Positions 7,378 to 15,621 of a stretch of 52,462 nt of DNA are shown here, piece by piece. Source of the DNA: an uncultured Verrucomicrobia subdivision 3 bacterium (lineage in GTDB: Bacteria; Verrucomicrobiota; Verrucomicrobiae; Limisphaerales; UBA11358); NCBI GenBank assembly GCA_903847285.1, contig CAINDH010000284.1, positions 1 through 52,462 of the forward strand. The letters are read 5' to 3'. The position numbers and the translations under genes were made by a program. Positions within the stretch are counted from its first letter, which is position 1; each line of letters opens with the position of its first letter. Under the pieces are notes generated by a model, which was given only the letters and a program-made list of their open reading frames with translations, was not told the DNA's origin and searched no databases.

Positions 7378-10001
7378 CTCCGCTCGTCAAAAAAGAAATC
7401 CGCTTGCTGCTGCCGAGTTGGCTGGCGCTTTTGTCGCTGGCTGCCGTCCTGCCCTGGGTTTGGGCCAGCGATGGTTCCTTCATCGGCGTGATGCCAATGG
7501 TTTCATTTTTTGGCACCGCCCTCATCGCGCTGGATTCATTCGGACGGGAATTTAGCTTGGGAACTTTTTCCTCACTGATGTCGCAGCCGCTCGAACGCCG
7601 GATTGTCTGGCGCACCAAAATTCGGCTGCTCATTGCTGCTGTGGCCGTCTTTTTTTGCGTGCAGCTTTCGAGCTATTGGGCTTGGTTTTATTGCTGGCTG
7701 CCATTTTCTGGTGCGAACCACTGGATAAGCCCAGGCCATGACTGGCCGCAATGGCTGGGCGCGATGCTGGCACTGACACTGGCGGCTGCCACTGGCGCCT
7801 TGTGGACAGTGATGTTGATCCGGCAGATCGCGGCCGCGTTTTGGATTACTTTTTTGGCTCCGGCCGGAATCCTAGTGCTTGTCATGCTCTGCCTGCCGCC
7901 GAAATTGGAGAGCAACGAATATTTCCTCACCACTCTGCTCTACACACTCGCAGCAATTTATTCCGCCGCAAGTTTCTGGTTTGCCCGCCGGATGTTTCAC
8001 AATGCGCAGGATGTAGGCTGGGCTGGCGGCATCGTAGCCTTTTCTAAATGGCGCTATTTTGAAAGCGGCTCGACCTCGGTCGTTTCCCTGCGACAACGGC
8101 GTCCGCTGGTCGCGCTGGTGAAAAAAGAATTTCAGTTGCAGAGCATCAGTTGGTTTTGCGCGGCGGCGTTGCTGGTCTTGCACCTCGCGATCATCGCCAT
8201 TCGCTATGCGCATGGAAAATTTGAGCGGGATTCCCTGGCGGGCGTCGCCTCGGAATTTTATCTGACGGTGTGGCTGATCATGCCCATCATCATCGGCTGC
8301 ACGGTGATGGCGGAGGAACGCCGGCTCGGCACAATGGAGGGACAAGCCTGCCTGCCTGCGTCGCGACGGTTGCAATTCGCCCTCAAATTTTTTCTCGCGG
8401 TTTTCTCCGGCATTTTGCTGGGCGGCGTCGTGCCAATGTTATTGGAAGGCTTCGCGGTGCTGGTCGGTGCGCCCAATCCGGATTTCCGCCCTTATGCACA
8501 CAGCGGCGCCGCCGTCGCCATGACGGGCCTGGCGCTCGGCCTATCGCTGGCGGGCTGCTACGCCTCGACGCTGACAAAAAGTTTTCTGCAAGCGATGGGC
8601 ATCGCCGTGGTGGTCATCGTCGGTGCCGCCATGTTCACGACTTTGGCGGCAAATGCCCGGGAGATTCCGGGCGTGGTGGAATGGAATCCATTTCTCACGA
8701 TGCTGCTGGCTGTTCTGACCGTGCTGGTGGTAGCTCCGGTGCTGACGTATCGGAACTACAAATTTTTCCAAGAGCCGGGCCGGACTTGGCGGCGAAATGT
8801 TTTTGGGCTAGTGGGGGCAGCACTATTCATCTTTGCTTCCAGCGCGGCGCTTTACAACCGGGCTTGGGAAGTTTTTCGACCGGCAGAACCGGCGCACGGC
8901 GAGGCAAAACTTTCCATCTCCAATCCGCCGGTCATTCATAGCGACAATAGAGGCGGCTTGACGGTGCAACTGCCCGATGGCCGAGTCTGGTCTGGTAGCG
9001 TCGGGCATCATCATTCTGGTTTTATCCGCGACATGGTTCACGAGGCCTTTGATCCGCTGCCCGATAGCGTCGGCCCGCAGCAATTTTTCCCTGGCTCCAA
9101 CTGGATGAGCCTCGTTGTGCGTCAGATTGACATCTACATTGACGCAAACACGAGAATCAGGGGACAACTTGAAACCGTCGGTATCCAAAAGGACGGCACG
9201 CTTTGGATTTTGGACAAGCCAGCATCGCCCAAACGCTTCGATGAAAAATTCACGCAGTTCGGTGTGGAGACCAACTGGCAGGCGCTGTCTTGGTCGCAGG
9301 CAAACCACTGGGTTCTGCTTTTGAAAAACGACGGGACGCTTTGGTGCTGGGGAACAAACCGAGTTGAGCTGCACACCAAACCTGAAAAGTGGCCGGCCTT
9401 GCGCAATTCCAGCCCAGTTCAAATTGGAACCGACTCCAACTGGAAAGATATTTCCTTCAATCATTCTTACGCACAAAAAGCCGACGGCAGCACTTGGCTG
9501 GTCTGGTGGCATTTAAGCAACCGCTTTCCAAAAATAGATTCGGCAACGAACTTCGATCAGGTGGATTTCACAAAGTTTTCCCGGGGTTGGGATGATTCAG
9601 CCGGAGCAAAAATCCTCCAAAACGGCACGCTGTGGTTTTGGCATCATCAGTGGGGTAAAAACTACAACAATCCGCCGGTGCGCACATATCAATGCGGCAG
9701 TGATACCAACTGGAATTATATCGCCGGTAATGCCTGGTGGAACCCTGTCGCACTGAAATCTGACGGAACATTGTGGAGGTGTTTTAATCCTGGAAGGCAG
9801 GTCAACGTGCCGCTGCCGACTCGGCTGGGTATCCACAATGATTGGGTGGCCATCGCTTCCACCTTTGGCAATGTCGTGGCGCTCGCGGCGGATGGCAGCC
9901 TGTGGCTCTGGCCACAGACTGAAGAATATTGGGACAGACAACTGCTGAAACTTCCCAAGCAACCGAAACTGCTCGGCAATGTTTTCGTCGCCGGGCAGTG
10001 A
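7374..10001 (+). CDS. ABC-2-type permease fused to a C-terminal RCC1-like repeat domain
   Basis: An 875-residue protein. The first 500 or so residues contain two blocks of hydrophobic segments typical of an ABC-2-type permease, with the second block beginning after LVALVKKEFQLQ, so two permease units may be joined. After a last hydrophobic segment (near nt 8800-8850) about 370 residues follow that have no place in ordinary permeases. They contain at least six repeats of the form (K/A)xDGTLWxW, for example KDGTLWILD, NDGTLWCWG, QNGTLWFWH, SDGTLWRCF and ADGSLWLWP, spaced as in RCC1/BLIP-II beta-propellers. Partner ATPase and GntR regulator are upstream with overlapping ends. The propeller is probably outside the membrane, judged only from topology expectations. 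Confidence 0.85.
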   Translation: MTPLVKKEIRLLLPSWLALLSLAAVLPWVWASDGSFIGVMPMVSFFGTALIALDSFGREFSLGTFSSLMSQPLERRIVWRTKIRLLIAAVAVFFCVQLSSYWAWFYCWLPFSGANHWISPGHDWPQWLGAMLALTLAAATGALWTVMLIRQIAAAFWITFLAPAGILVLVMLCLPPKLESNEYFLTTLLYTLAAIYSAASFWFARRMFHNAQDVGWAGGIVAFSKWRYFESGSTSVVSLRQRRPLVALVKKEFQLQSISWFCAAALLVLHLAIIAIRYAHGKFERDSLAGVASEFYLTVWLIMPIIIGCTVMAEERRLGTMEGQACLPASRRLQFALKFFLAVFSGILLGGVVPMLLEGFAVLVGAPNPDFRPYAHSGAAVAMTGLALGLSLAGCYASTLTKSFLQAMGIAVVVIVGAAMFTTLAANAREIPGVVEWNPFLTMLLAVLTVLVVAPVLTYRNYKFFQEPGRTWRRNVFGLVGAALFIFASSAALYNRAWEVFRPAEPAHGEAKLSISNPPVIHSDNRGGLTVQLPDGRVWSGSVGHHHSGFIRDMVHEAFDPLPDSVGPQQFFPGSNWMSLVVRQIDIYIDANTRIRGQLETVGIQKDGTLWILDKPASPKRFDEKFTQFGVETNWQALSWSQANHWVLLLKNDGTLWCWGTNRVELHTKPEKWPALRNSSPVQIGTDSNWKDISFNHSYAQKADGSTWLVWWHLSNRFPKIDSATNFDQVDFTKFSRGWDDSAGAKILQNGTLWFWHHQWGKNYNNPPVRTYQCGSDTNWNYIAGNAWWNPVALKSDGTLWRCFNPGRQVNVPLPTRLGIHNDWVAIASTFGNVVALAADGSLWLWPQTEEYWDRQLLKLPKQPKLLGNVFVAGQ

Positions 10002-10045
10002 AGCAAAAACTTTGTGTCCGGGCGGCTTCGTGGTAATTTTCGCGC

Positions 10046-10960
10046 GTGGAAATCGTCACGCAACTCACCAATCAGCTCGTCGCGTCTTATGCGAAGGCGG
10101 GTGGCATCAATCATCTTGATGGGAAAAATCTGCCTTCCAAACGCGTCGTCACCGCGTTGACTTGCGATTTACTACGGCTGCTGTTCCCCGGATTTTTTGA
10201 TGAAAAGCTGATTCATTCTTCCGAAATCAAGGTAGAGACGGCGGCGTTGTTGGATTCCATTCTCGGCACGCTCGAAGACGAAATTCGCAAGGCGCTCGAA
10301 TACCAAACGCCAGTTGGACTCGCTAAAAGTGACGTGGCGAGCGAGGCGCACAAGCTGACGGTGGATTTTCTCGGCAGCCTGCCGCGCATCCGCGAGCTGT
10401 TACAGACGGATGTTCAAGCTGCGTTCGATGGCGACCCGGCGGCGGCTAGCAAGGAAGAGATCATTGTTTCGTATCCATTCATCGAGGCCATCGCGGTGCA
10501 ACGGCTCGCGCATGAGTTATATTTGAAAAACGTGGCACTCATCCCGCGCATCATGGCCGAGTGGGCGCACTCACGCACGGGCATGGACCTGCATCCGGGT
10601 GCGGCCATCGGCTCACACTTTTTTGTGGATCATGGCACCGGCACGGTCATCGGTGAGACGGCAATCATCGGCAACCATGTGAAGATGTATCACGGCGTGA
10701 CGCTCGGCGCGAAATCCACGGCTGGCGGCCAGGCGTTGCGCGGCAAAAAGCGGCATCCGACCATCGAGGACCGCGTAACGATTTATCCGGGGGCGACGAT
10801 TCTCGGCGGCGACACGGTGATCGGCGCGGGCAGCACCATCGGCGGCAATGTGTTCATCATGGACAGCGTGCAACCGAACTCGCTCGTGATCTACGACGGC
10901 CTCGACATGCGCGTGCTAAGCAAGGCCGACAAGAAAACCTCAGTGGATTTTCAGATTTGA
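10046..10960 (+). CDS. cysE: Serine O-acetyltransferase (CysE/EpsC type)
   Basis: A 304-residue enzyme that makes O-acetylserine, the precursor of cysteine. The N-terminal 180 residues are the helical SAT domain. The C-terminal left-handed beta-helix has hexapeptide repeats: GMDLHPGAAIGSHFFVDHG, TVIGETAIIGNHVKMYHGVTLGA and a final GATILGGDTVIGAGSTIGGNVF. The histidines in VDHGTG and MYHGVT match active-site positions of the family. The start is a GTG with no Shine-Dalgarno; there is no earlier in-frame ATG. The length and long N-terminal part resemble the EpsC-type enzymes of many bacteria more than the 273-residue enteric CysE. It stands alone between the ABC operon and ffh. Confidence 0.92.
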   Translation: MEIVTQLTNQLVASYAKAGGINHLDGKNLPSKRVVTALTCDLLRLLFPGFFDEKLIHSSEIKVETAALLDSILGTLEDEIRKALEYQTPVGLAKSDVASEAHKLTVDFLGSLPRIRELLQTDVQAAFDGDPAAASKEEIIVSYPFIEAIAVQRLAHELYLKNVALIPRIMAEWAHSRTGMDLHPGAAIGSHFFVDHGTGTVIGETAIIGNHVKMYHGVTLGAKSTAGGQALRGKKRHPTIEDRVTIYPGATILGGDTVIGAGSTIGGNVFIMDSVQPNSLVIYDGLDMRVLSKADKKTSVDFQI

Positions 10961-11096
10961 ACCCCCGGCGGCGCTGGCTTGCCCCCCCACTCGGTCAAGA
11001 AGGAGTTCGAAACTACGTGGAGAAATCAACCTTGGTAACCCGCGATCGGCGAAAACGAAAATTGTGCGCGCACGCCGGTTGAACTAAGCTGGCCGA

Positions 11097-12440
11097 ATGT
11101 TCGATTCGTTAAGCACCAAGCTCCAGAACGCATTCAAAAATATGCGCGGCCTCGGCAAAATTTCCGAGAGCAATATCGGCGATGCCTTGCGCGAGGTGCG
11201 GATGGCGCTGCTGGAGGCAGATGTCAATTTCAAGGTGGCGCGCGATTTCATTGAGCGCGTCAAAACCAAATCGCTCGGCGCGGAAGTCATCACGAGCGTC
11301 CAGCCCGGCCAGCAGATCATCAAGTTTGTTAGCGACGAACTCACGGAACTGCTCGGCTCACAGAACGCTGCGCTGAATCTTTCCGGCACGCCGAGTTGTG
11401 TGATGATGGTTGGCCTGCATGGCGCGGGTAAAACTACTTCCAGCGGCAAGCTCGCCAAGCTGCTCAAGAAACAAGGCCGCTCGCCGCTGCTCGTCGCGGC
11501 GGATGTGTATCGCCCGGCGGCGATGGATCAACTGGAGACGCTCGCCAAACAGGTTGAAGTTCCTATTTTCATCAAGCGCGGTGAGACGGATGTTTTAAAA
11601 ATTGCACGCGAGGCGTTGGCCTTTGGCGTGACGCAGGGCAGCAACGTGATCATCTTCGACACTGCTGGGCGTTTGCAGATTGACGAGCCGCTCGTGCAGG
11701 AACTCGTGCGCCTGCGCGACCTCATCAAGCCACAGGAAATTCTCCTCGTGCTCGACGCGGCTACCGGTCAGGAAGCTGTGAATGTTGCGACGCATTTTGA
11801 TACCGCGCTGAATATCACGGGTTCCATTCTCACGAAGCTCGATGGTGATGCGCGAGGCGGTGCGGCGTTAAGTCTGAAGTCTGTCACCGGCAAGCCGATC
11901 AAGTTCGCAGGCGTGGGTGAAAAGCTGGACGAGTTTGAGCCGTTTCATCCCGAACGCATGGCGTCCCGCATTCTGGGCATGGGCGACGTCGTCAGCCTCG
12001 TCGAACGCGCTGCCGATGCCGTCAGCGAAGACGAAGCCAAGCGCATGGAAGAAAAGATGCGTAAGGGTGAATTCTCGCTCGAAGATTTCTTGGAGCAGTT
12101 ACGCGCGATGAAAAAACTGGGCTCGCTTGAAAGCATTGTGAAGATGTTGCCCGGCGGCAGTGACGCACTGAAGCAGATGGACGTGGGCAAACAGGAAAAG
12201 GAATTTAAGCGCATGGAAGGCATGGTCTGCGCGATGACGATAAAAGAACGGCTTAATCCGGTGCTGCTCAATGCGAGCCGTCGTCGTCGTATCGCCGCCG
12301 GCAGCGGCGTAACGGTCACGGAGCTGAACACGATGCTCAACAAATTTTTTCAGATGCAGCAGATGATGAAAAAAATGGGCAAAATGTCCAAGATGATGGG
12401 CAAAATGGGTGGTGCGATGCCCGGGATGTTCCGCCGCTGA
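11097..12440 (+). CDS. ffh: Signal recognition particle protein Ffh
   Basis: A 447-residue SRP54 GTPase that binds 4.5S RNA and delivers signal-sequence-bearing ribosomes to FtsY. The N domain (residues 1-95) has ISESNIGDALREVRMALLEADV; the G domain has GLHGAGKTTSSGKLAKLL near residue 103, DVYRPAAMDQL, DTAGRLQIDEPLVQEL and TKLDGDARGGAALS; the M domain ends in the methionine-rich MQQMMKKMGKMSKMMGKM. Note GLHGAGKTT where many species have GLQGSGKTT. The ATG at 11097 has no Shine-Dalgarno. The preceding 136-base gap shows no clear promoter and no 4.5S RNA. Confidence 0.97.
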   Translation: MFDSLSTKLQNAFKNMRGLGKISESNIGDALREVRMALLEADVNFKVARDFIERVKTKSLGAEVITSVQPGQQIIKFVSDELTELLGSQNAALNLSGTPSCVMMVGLHGAGKTTSSGKLAKLLKKQGRSPLLVAADVYRPAAMDQLETLAKQVEVPIFIKRGETDVLKIAREALAFGVTQGSNVIIFDTAGRLQIDEPLVQELVRLRDLIKPQEILLVLDAATGQEAVNVATHFDTALNITGSILTKLDGDARGGAALSLKSVTGKPIKFAGVGEKLDEFEPFHPERMASRILGMGDVVSLVERAADAVSEDEAKRMEEKMRKGEFSLEDFLEQLRAMKKLGSLESIVKMLPGGSDALKQMDVGKQEKEFKRMEGMVCAMTIKERLNPVLLNASRRRRIAAGSGVTVTELNTMLNKFFQMQQMMKKMGKMSKMMGKMGGAMPGMFRR

Positions 12441-12454
12441 ACCGAACGCGGTGC

Positions 12455-12472
12455 ATCCCGGCAAAGCCGGAT
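12455..12472. repeat. Small hairpin between convergent ffh and aminotransferase genes
   Basis: The core CCGGC/GCCGG pairs around an AAA loop and extends to ATCC/GAT with one extra C. It sits in a 52-base gap between two converging genes. No T-run follows on either strand, so its use as a terminator is unproven. Confidence 0.35.
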
Positions 12473-12492
12473 ACAGCCGCGCTTGAATTATT

Positions 12493-13641
12493 TCAAAGCA
12501 ACTCCACCGCGCGGTGCAGTTCCGCATCCGTGTTGTAAAAGTGCGGGGAGAATCGGATGTATTTCTGGCCTTTCCGGTCACCACGTAGTGAGGCCACCAC
12601 ACCGTTGTCGGAAAGTTTCTGGTGCAACGGCATCAAGTCTTGTCCGGGTTTGAAAAAGGACGTGATGCCACTCGCGTTTTCCATTTTTGCATCCGCATTT
12701 AGCACAGTGAATCCCTTGGCCTGCAATGCGGGCACGAGCCATGTGCGTTTGCGTATGAGGTCACGCGCGATGTTGTCCACACCGACCTCCAGCGCGAGTT
12801 CCATGCTGGCGAGCAGGCCGATGAGGCCGATGAGATTGTGCGTGCCCGCCTCGAACTTGGCCGCGCTGGTTTTGAATTCGATTTTCTCCTGCGCGACAAA
12901 ATTTGGATTGCGGACGTTATGCCAGCCGTAGATGGGTGGATTTAATTTCGTCTGCAAATCTTTTTTTACATAAAACACACCCGCGCCGCAGGGGCCGAGC
13001 AACCATTTGTGCGAGTCGGCGGAAAGGAAGTCCACGTTCTCCACGGTCGTCGGAAAGGCGCCGAGCGTCTGGATGGCGTCGAGGCAAAAAAGGATACCAC
13101 GTTCGCGCAGAAATTTTCCGATGGCCTCGTGTTCGAGCCGATGGCCGCTGATGAAATGGTTCGAGGCGAGCGCGACCAGCTTGGTGTCTTCGTCCACCTG
13201 CCCCATGACATCCACTTTGCGGACAGCGCCGAGCGTCTTGATGTTCAGCAGGCGGACTTTCACGCCTTTGTCAGCGAGCGCCATCCACGGGTAGACGTTC
13301 GAAGGATAATCGTCGTGGTAGATGAGGATGTTGTCGCCCTTGCGGAAATTCAAACCGGCGGCAACGTAGCTCAAGCCGATTGAGGTGGAGCCGATGAAGG
13401 CGACTTCCTCGGACGAGCAGTTCAATAATTTTGCGCCCGTCACCCGCGCTTCTTCGAGGCGATGCATCACAAACGCTTCCTGGTCGCCGAGCGTGCCTTC
13501 GTTGGCGCAGTCGTTCATCGCCTGCGCAATACGGCGCGGGAGCGGACAGACGCCGCCGTGCGCGAGAAAGATTTTATTTTTGGTGACGGGAAACTCGTGC
13601 TGGCGGAGCTCTTCGTTAGAGAGAATTTCAGGAATGGTCAT
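12493..13641 (-). CDS. Class V aminotransferase / cysteine desulfurase-like PLP enzyme
   Basis: A 382-residue fold-type I PLP enzyme. The PLP lysine lies in FLSADSHKWLLGPCGAG; FCLDAIQTLGAFP supplies the cofactor-binding Asp, and FLAHGGVCPLPRR and EEVAFIGSTSIGLSYVA are the N-terminal substrate/PLP-phosphate blocks. These match the class V family (isopenicillin epimerase / selenocysteine-lyase-like group) rather than IscS or SufS, since no loop cysteine typical of desulfurases is evident. I start at the ATG at 13641 (MTIPEIL), five bases after the GspF-like stop; the open frame further upstream overlaps that gene. Substrate unknown. Confidence 0.85.
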   Translation of the reverse strand: MTIPEILSNEELRQHEFPVTKNKIFLAHGGVCPLPRRIAQAMNDCANEGTLGDQEAFVMHRLEEARVTGAKLLNCSSEEVAFIGSTSIGLSYVAAGLNFRKGDNILIYHDDYPSNVYPWMALADKGVKVRLLNIKTLGAVRKVDVMGQVDEDTKLVALASNHFISGHRLEHEAIGKFLRERGILFCLDAIQTLGAFPTTVENVDFLSADSHKWLLGPCGAGVFYVKKDLQTKLNPPIYGWHNVRNPNFVAQEKIEFKTSAAKFEAGTHNLIGLIGLLASMELALEVGVDNIARDLIRKRTWLVPALQAKGFTVLNADAKMENASGITSFFKPGQDLMPLHQKLSDNGVVASLRGDRKGQKYIRFSPHFYNTDAELHRAVELL

Positions 13642-13646
13642 GGAAA

Positions 13647-14663
13647 TTATTGGAGGCTTTTCATCATTGCGCCGTAATAGTTCACCCAAAAGCGAATGAT
13701 GTTGAAAACAATAAGCGCGGTGATGCAGCCGTAGATGATGCCATTCATCACGCGGGCAAAGAATTGCAGGGCGTTAAAACCTTCCTCCTCAAAATAAACG
13801 CGCAGGCGTTGCAAGGTTTCGTCGTGTTTGCCGCTCACCTCGGCGGACGCATAAAGATTCGTGAACATCTCCGGGAAATAGCGGATTTGACTAATCATCT
13901 CGGCGGGGGTCACGCCGTTTTCGAACTGCGGTGTCCATGCTTGGATTTCCCGTTTCAACCGCGTGGAACCACTGGCGGCGGCCGCAAGATCCCAGCTTTT
14001 GATGACCGGCACGCCCGCGCTCAACAATGCATCCAGCGCGGCGGTAAGGCGCGCGATGGCGAGGTATTTCAGTGCCGTGCGCAACAGCGGAATGGCCATC
14101 AAAATATTTTCCACGAGCGCTCGCCAGCCTTCGCTGCGGTTTCCTTGGCAGGCGAAAATGAGAAAGAAGACCGTGCCGTAAATCCCACCATAGACGACTA
14201 TTTTCTCGATGAGAAACGGCACGCAGCGCGCGTAGTCGCTGTCCATGATGCCGTAAGCGAAGGCGATCAGCATGCCAAGCGGGAACACGAGGAGAAAAAC
14301 ATTGAGCGTCATCACGGTGACGATGAGTCCCTTGATGGTGTCACGGATGATTTTGACGCGGGCGGTGTAGTTACGGGCAAGTTGCCGGAAGGCGATATCG
14401 AGCCGACCTGATTCTTCGCCGACGGAAAGCAGAGCGACATCAAATTCCGGCAGCCAGCCCTGCACTATTTTCATGCTGTCCGCAAACGTGTGACCTTCAC
14501 GCAGATGACCGATGAGAGCGAGAATTACTTTTTGCGAACCGCGCAATGAACGGTTGCGGCTGGCCATTTCCAAAGCTTTAACTAAAGGAACACCCGCCGC
14601 GATAGTTGACCCCAACTGGTCGTAGAGCTGCGCGCGACGGTTAAGTTGTCCAGGCGTGACCAT
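13647..14663 (-). CDS. GspF/PilC-like inner-membrane protein
   Basis: A 338-residue protein with two copies of the T2SSF domain: the first has LYDQLGSTIAAGVPLVKALE and FPEFDVALLSVGEESGRL-like residues, the second LTAALDALLSAGVPVIKSWDLAA and AEVSGKHDETLQRL. Each is followed by long hydrophobic segments, as in the platform proteins of type II secretion and type IV pili. No GspE or GspG gene adjoins it; the aminotransferase follows. It may serve the pseudopilins encoded at 25.8-26.8 kb, but that is inference. The family is usually about 400 residues, so this is a short version lacking the N-terminal cytoplasmic extension. Confidence 0.85.
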   Translation of the reverse strand: MVTPGQLNRRAQLYDQLGSTIAAGVPLVKALEMASRNRSLRGSQKVILALIGHLREGHTFADSMKIVQGWLPEFDVALLSVGEESGRLDIAFRQLARNYTARVKIIRDTIKGLIVTVMTLNVFLLVFPLGMLIAFAYGIMDSDYARCVPFLIEKIVVYGGIYGTVFFLIFACQGNRSEGWRALVENILMAIPLLRTALKYLAIARLTAALDALLSAGVPVIKSWDLAAAASGSTRLKREIQAWTPQFENGVTPAEMISQIRYFPEMFTNLYASAEVSGKHDETLQRLRVYFEEEGFNALQFFARVMNGIIYGCITALIVFNIIRFWVNYYGAMMKSLQ

Positions 14664-14690
14664 GTTTCAAAAATTTAAAACCAAGCCGCC

Positions 14691-14729
14691 AAAGAAAAAG
14701 TCCAAAGTCGCGGGGCGAGCTTTGGACTT
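14691..14729 (-). terminator. Rho-independent terminator of trxA
   Basis: AAGTCCAAAG (14698-14707) pairs perfectly with CTTTGGACTT (14720-14729) around a 12-base GC-rich loop. Read on the minus strand the stem is followed by TTTCTTT. It lies 24 bases after the trxA stop. Confidence 0.75.
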
Positions 14730-14752
14730 GAAATTGTTTATTTGTGACTGAA

Positions 14753-15085
14753 TCAAGCGATGGCGCGGTCGAGGCTGGCCTTCAAATCACGTTTACTTTT
14801 CGCGCCGACCATCTGCTCAGCTACTTGGCCGTTCTTGATGACGAGCAACGTCGGAATCGCGCGCACACCAAACTGCGCGGCAAGACCCTGATGCTCGTCA
14901 ATGTTGACCTTGCCGATCTTGACCTTGCCCTGATATTCGCCTGCGAGTTCGTCGAGGACGGGCGCAATCATCTTGCACGGGCCGCACCATTCCGCCCAGA
15001 AATCCACTAGCACCGGCGTGCTGGACTTTAGGGCTTCTGCGTCAAAATTATCCTGCGTAAGGGTGGTGATTAAAGGTGAGGCCAT
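14753..15085 (-). CDS. trxA: Thioredoxin
   Basis: A 110-residue classic thioredoxin, the cytoplasmic disulfide reductase. The redox motif is WCGPC in [21 protein letters not shown], followed by [28 protein letters not shown] with the conserved cis-proline. There is no signal peptide. It lies three bases after the gene for a Pro/Ala-rich membrane protein, so the two are probably co-transcribed, and a hairpin terminator lies directly downstream. Confidence 0.97.
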   Translation of the reverse strand: MASPLITTLTQDNFDAEALKSSTPVLVDFWAEWCGPCKMIAPVLDELAGEYQGKVKIGKVNIDEHQGLAAQFGVRAIPTLLVIKNGQVAEQMVGAKSKRDLKASLDRAIA

Positions 15086-15088
15086 AAC

Positions 15089-15553
15089 TTAACTGGTAAA
15101 AGTTGCTACGTTGTCCTTCAACGCCAGGAAAACCCAGACGATGACGCCAACCGCCGCGAGACTTGCAATTGCGGCGGAGAAAATCAAAACCTTGTCGAGC
15201 GTCTTGATAGACGGAACGACCGGGGCGGCGACGCGTTGCATGGGCGCAGGCGCCTTGGCAGAGGTTGGAGCAGCGGCAGGAGCAGCACCTTTGGCGAGCG
15301 CGGCGGGCGCAGCAGCAGCGGGCGCCGGGGCGGGCGCAGCGGCGCGAGCCAAAGTTGGTGCGCCGCTGGGCGCACCGGTTGGGCCACCAGGCGGCAACGT
15401 CGGCAACTTGATGGTCGGCGCGGCGGTCGGCTTGGGCGGGAGATTGATGCGGACGGTTTCTTTTTTGGGCTGCACCTTGCCGGTAGATTTCTTCAACGGT
15501 TCAGCGCCCGTGGGCGCGCCCGGCAACGGATTGTTAGGTGGAACTTCAGCCAT
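15089..15553 (-). CDS. Pro/Ala-rich protein with a single C-terminal membrane anchor
   Basis: A 154-residue low-complexity protein. Residues 1-115 are rich in Pro, Ala, Thr and Lys, apparently disordered. Near the C-terminus a single hydrophobic helix follows (VLIFSAAIASLAAVGVIVWV), with about ten residues after it, so it looks tail-anchored with the disordered part in the cytoplasm. The ATG at 15553 is preferred to one seven codons earlier because the gene then begins MAEVPPNN with a more typical leader. It is probably the first gene of an operon with trxA. No function can be assigned. Confidence 0.75.
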   Translation of the reverse strand: MAEVPPNNPLPGAPTGAEPLKKSTGKVQPKKETVRINLPPKPTAAPTIKLPTLPPGGPTGAPSGAPTLARAAAPAPAPAAAAPAALAKGAAPAAAPTSAKAPAPMQRVAAPVVPSIKTLDKVLIFSAAIASLAAVGVIVWVFLALKDNVATFTS

Positions 15554-15621
15554 AAGTGTGTTGAAGATAAGCACCGCGCGTCGGCTGTCAAATTTTAATT
15601 GCCAACCGCCCGACTAGCCGA

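Noticed and set aside
10961..11096. 4.5S RNA gene or clear promoter upstream of ffh
   Set aside because: No GGAA-tetraloop hairpin or other signature of SRP RNA could be made out, and no convincing -35/-10 pair.
12455..12472. Rho-independent terminator between ffh and the aminotransferase gene
   Set aside because: The stem is only five G/C pairs plus a short extension and there is no T-run on either strand; listed only as a hairpin.
13650..14411. Long plus-strand open frame opposite the GspF-like gene
   Set aside because: It mirrors a well-conserved gene on the other strand and has no family features; high GC creates such frames. Similar cases opposite the oxidoreductase (21725-22552), lpxD (22924-23817) and DUF4340 gene (38784-39614) were left out for the same reason.
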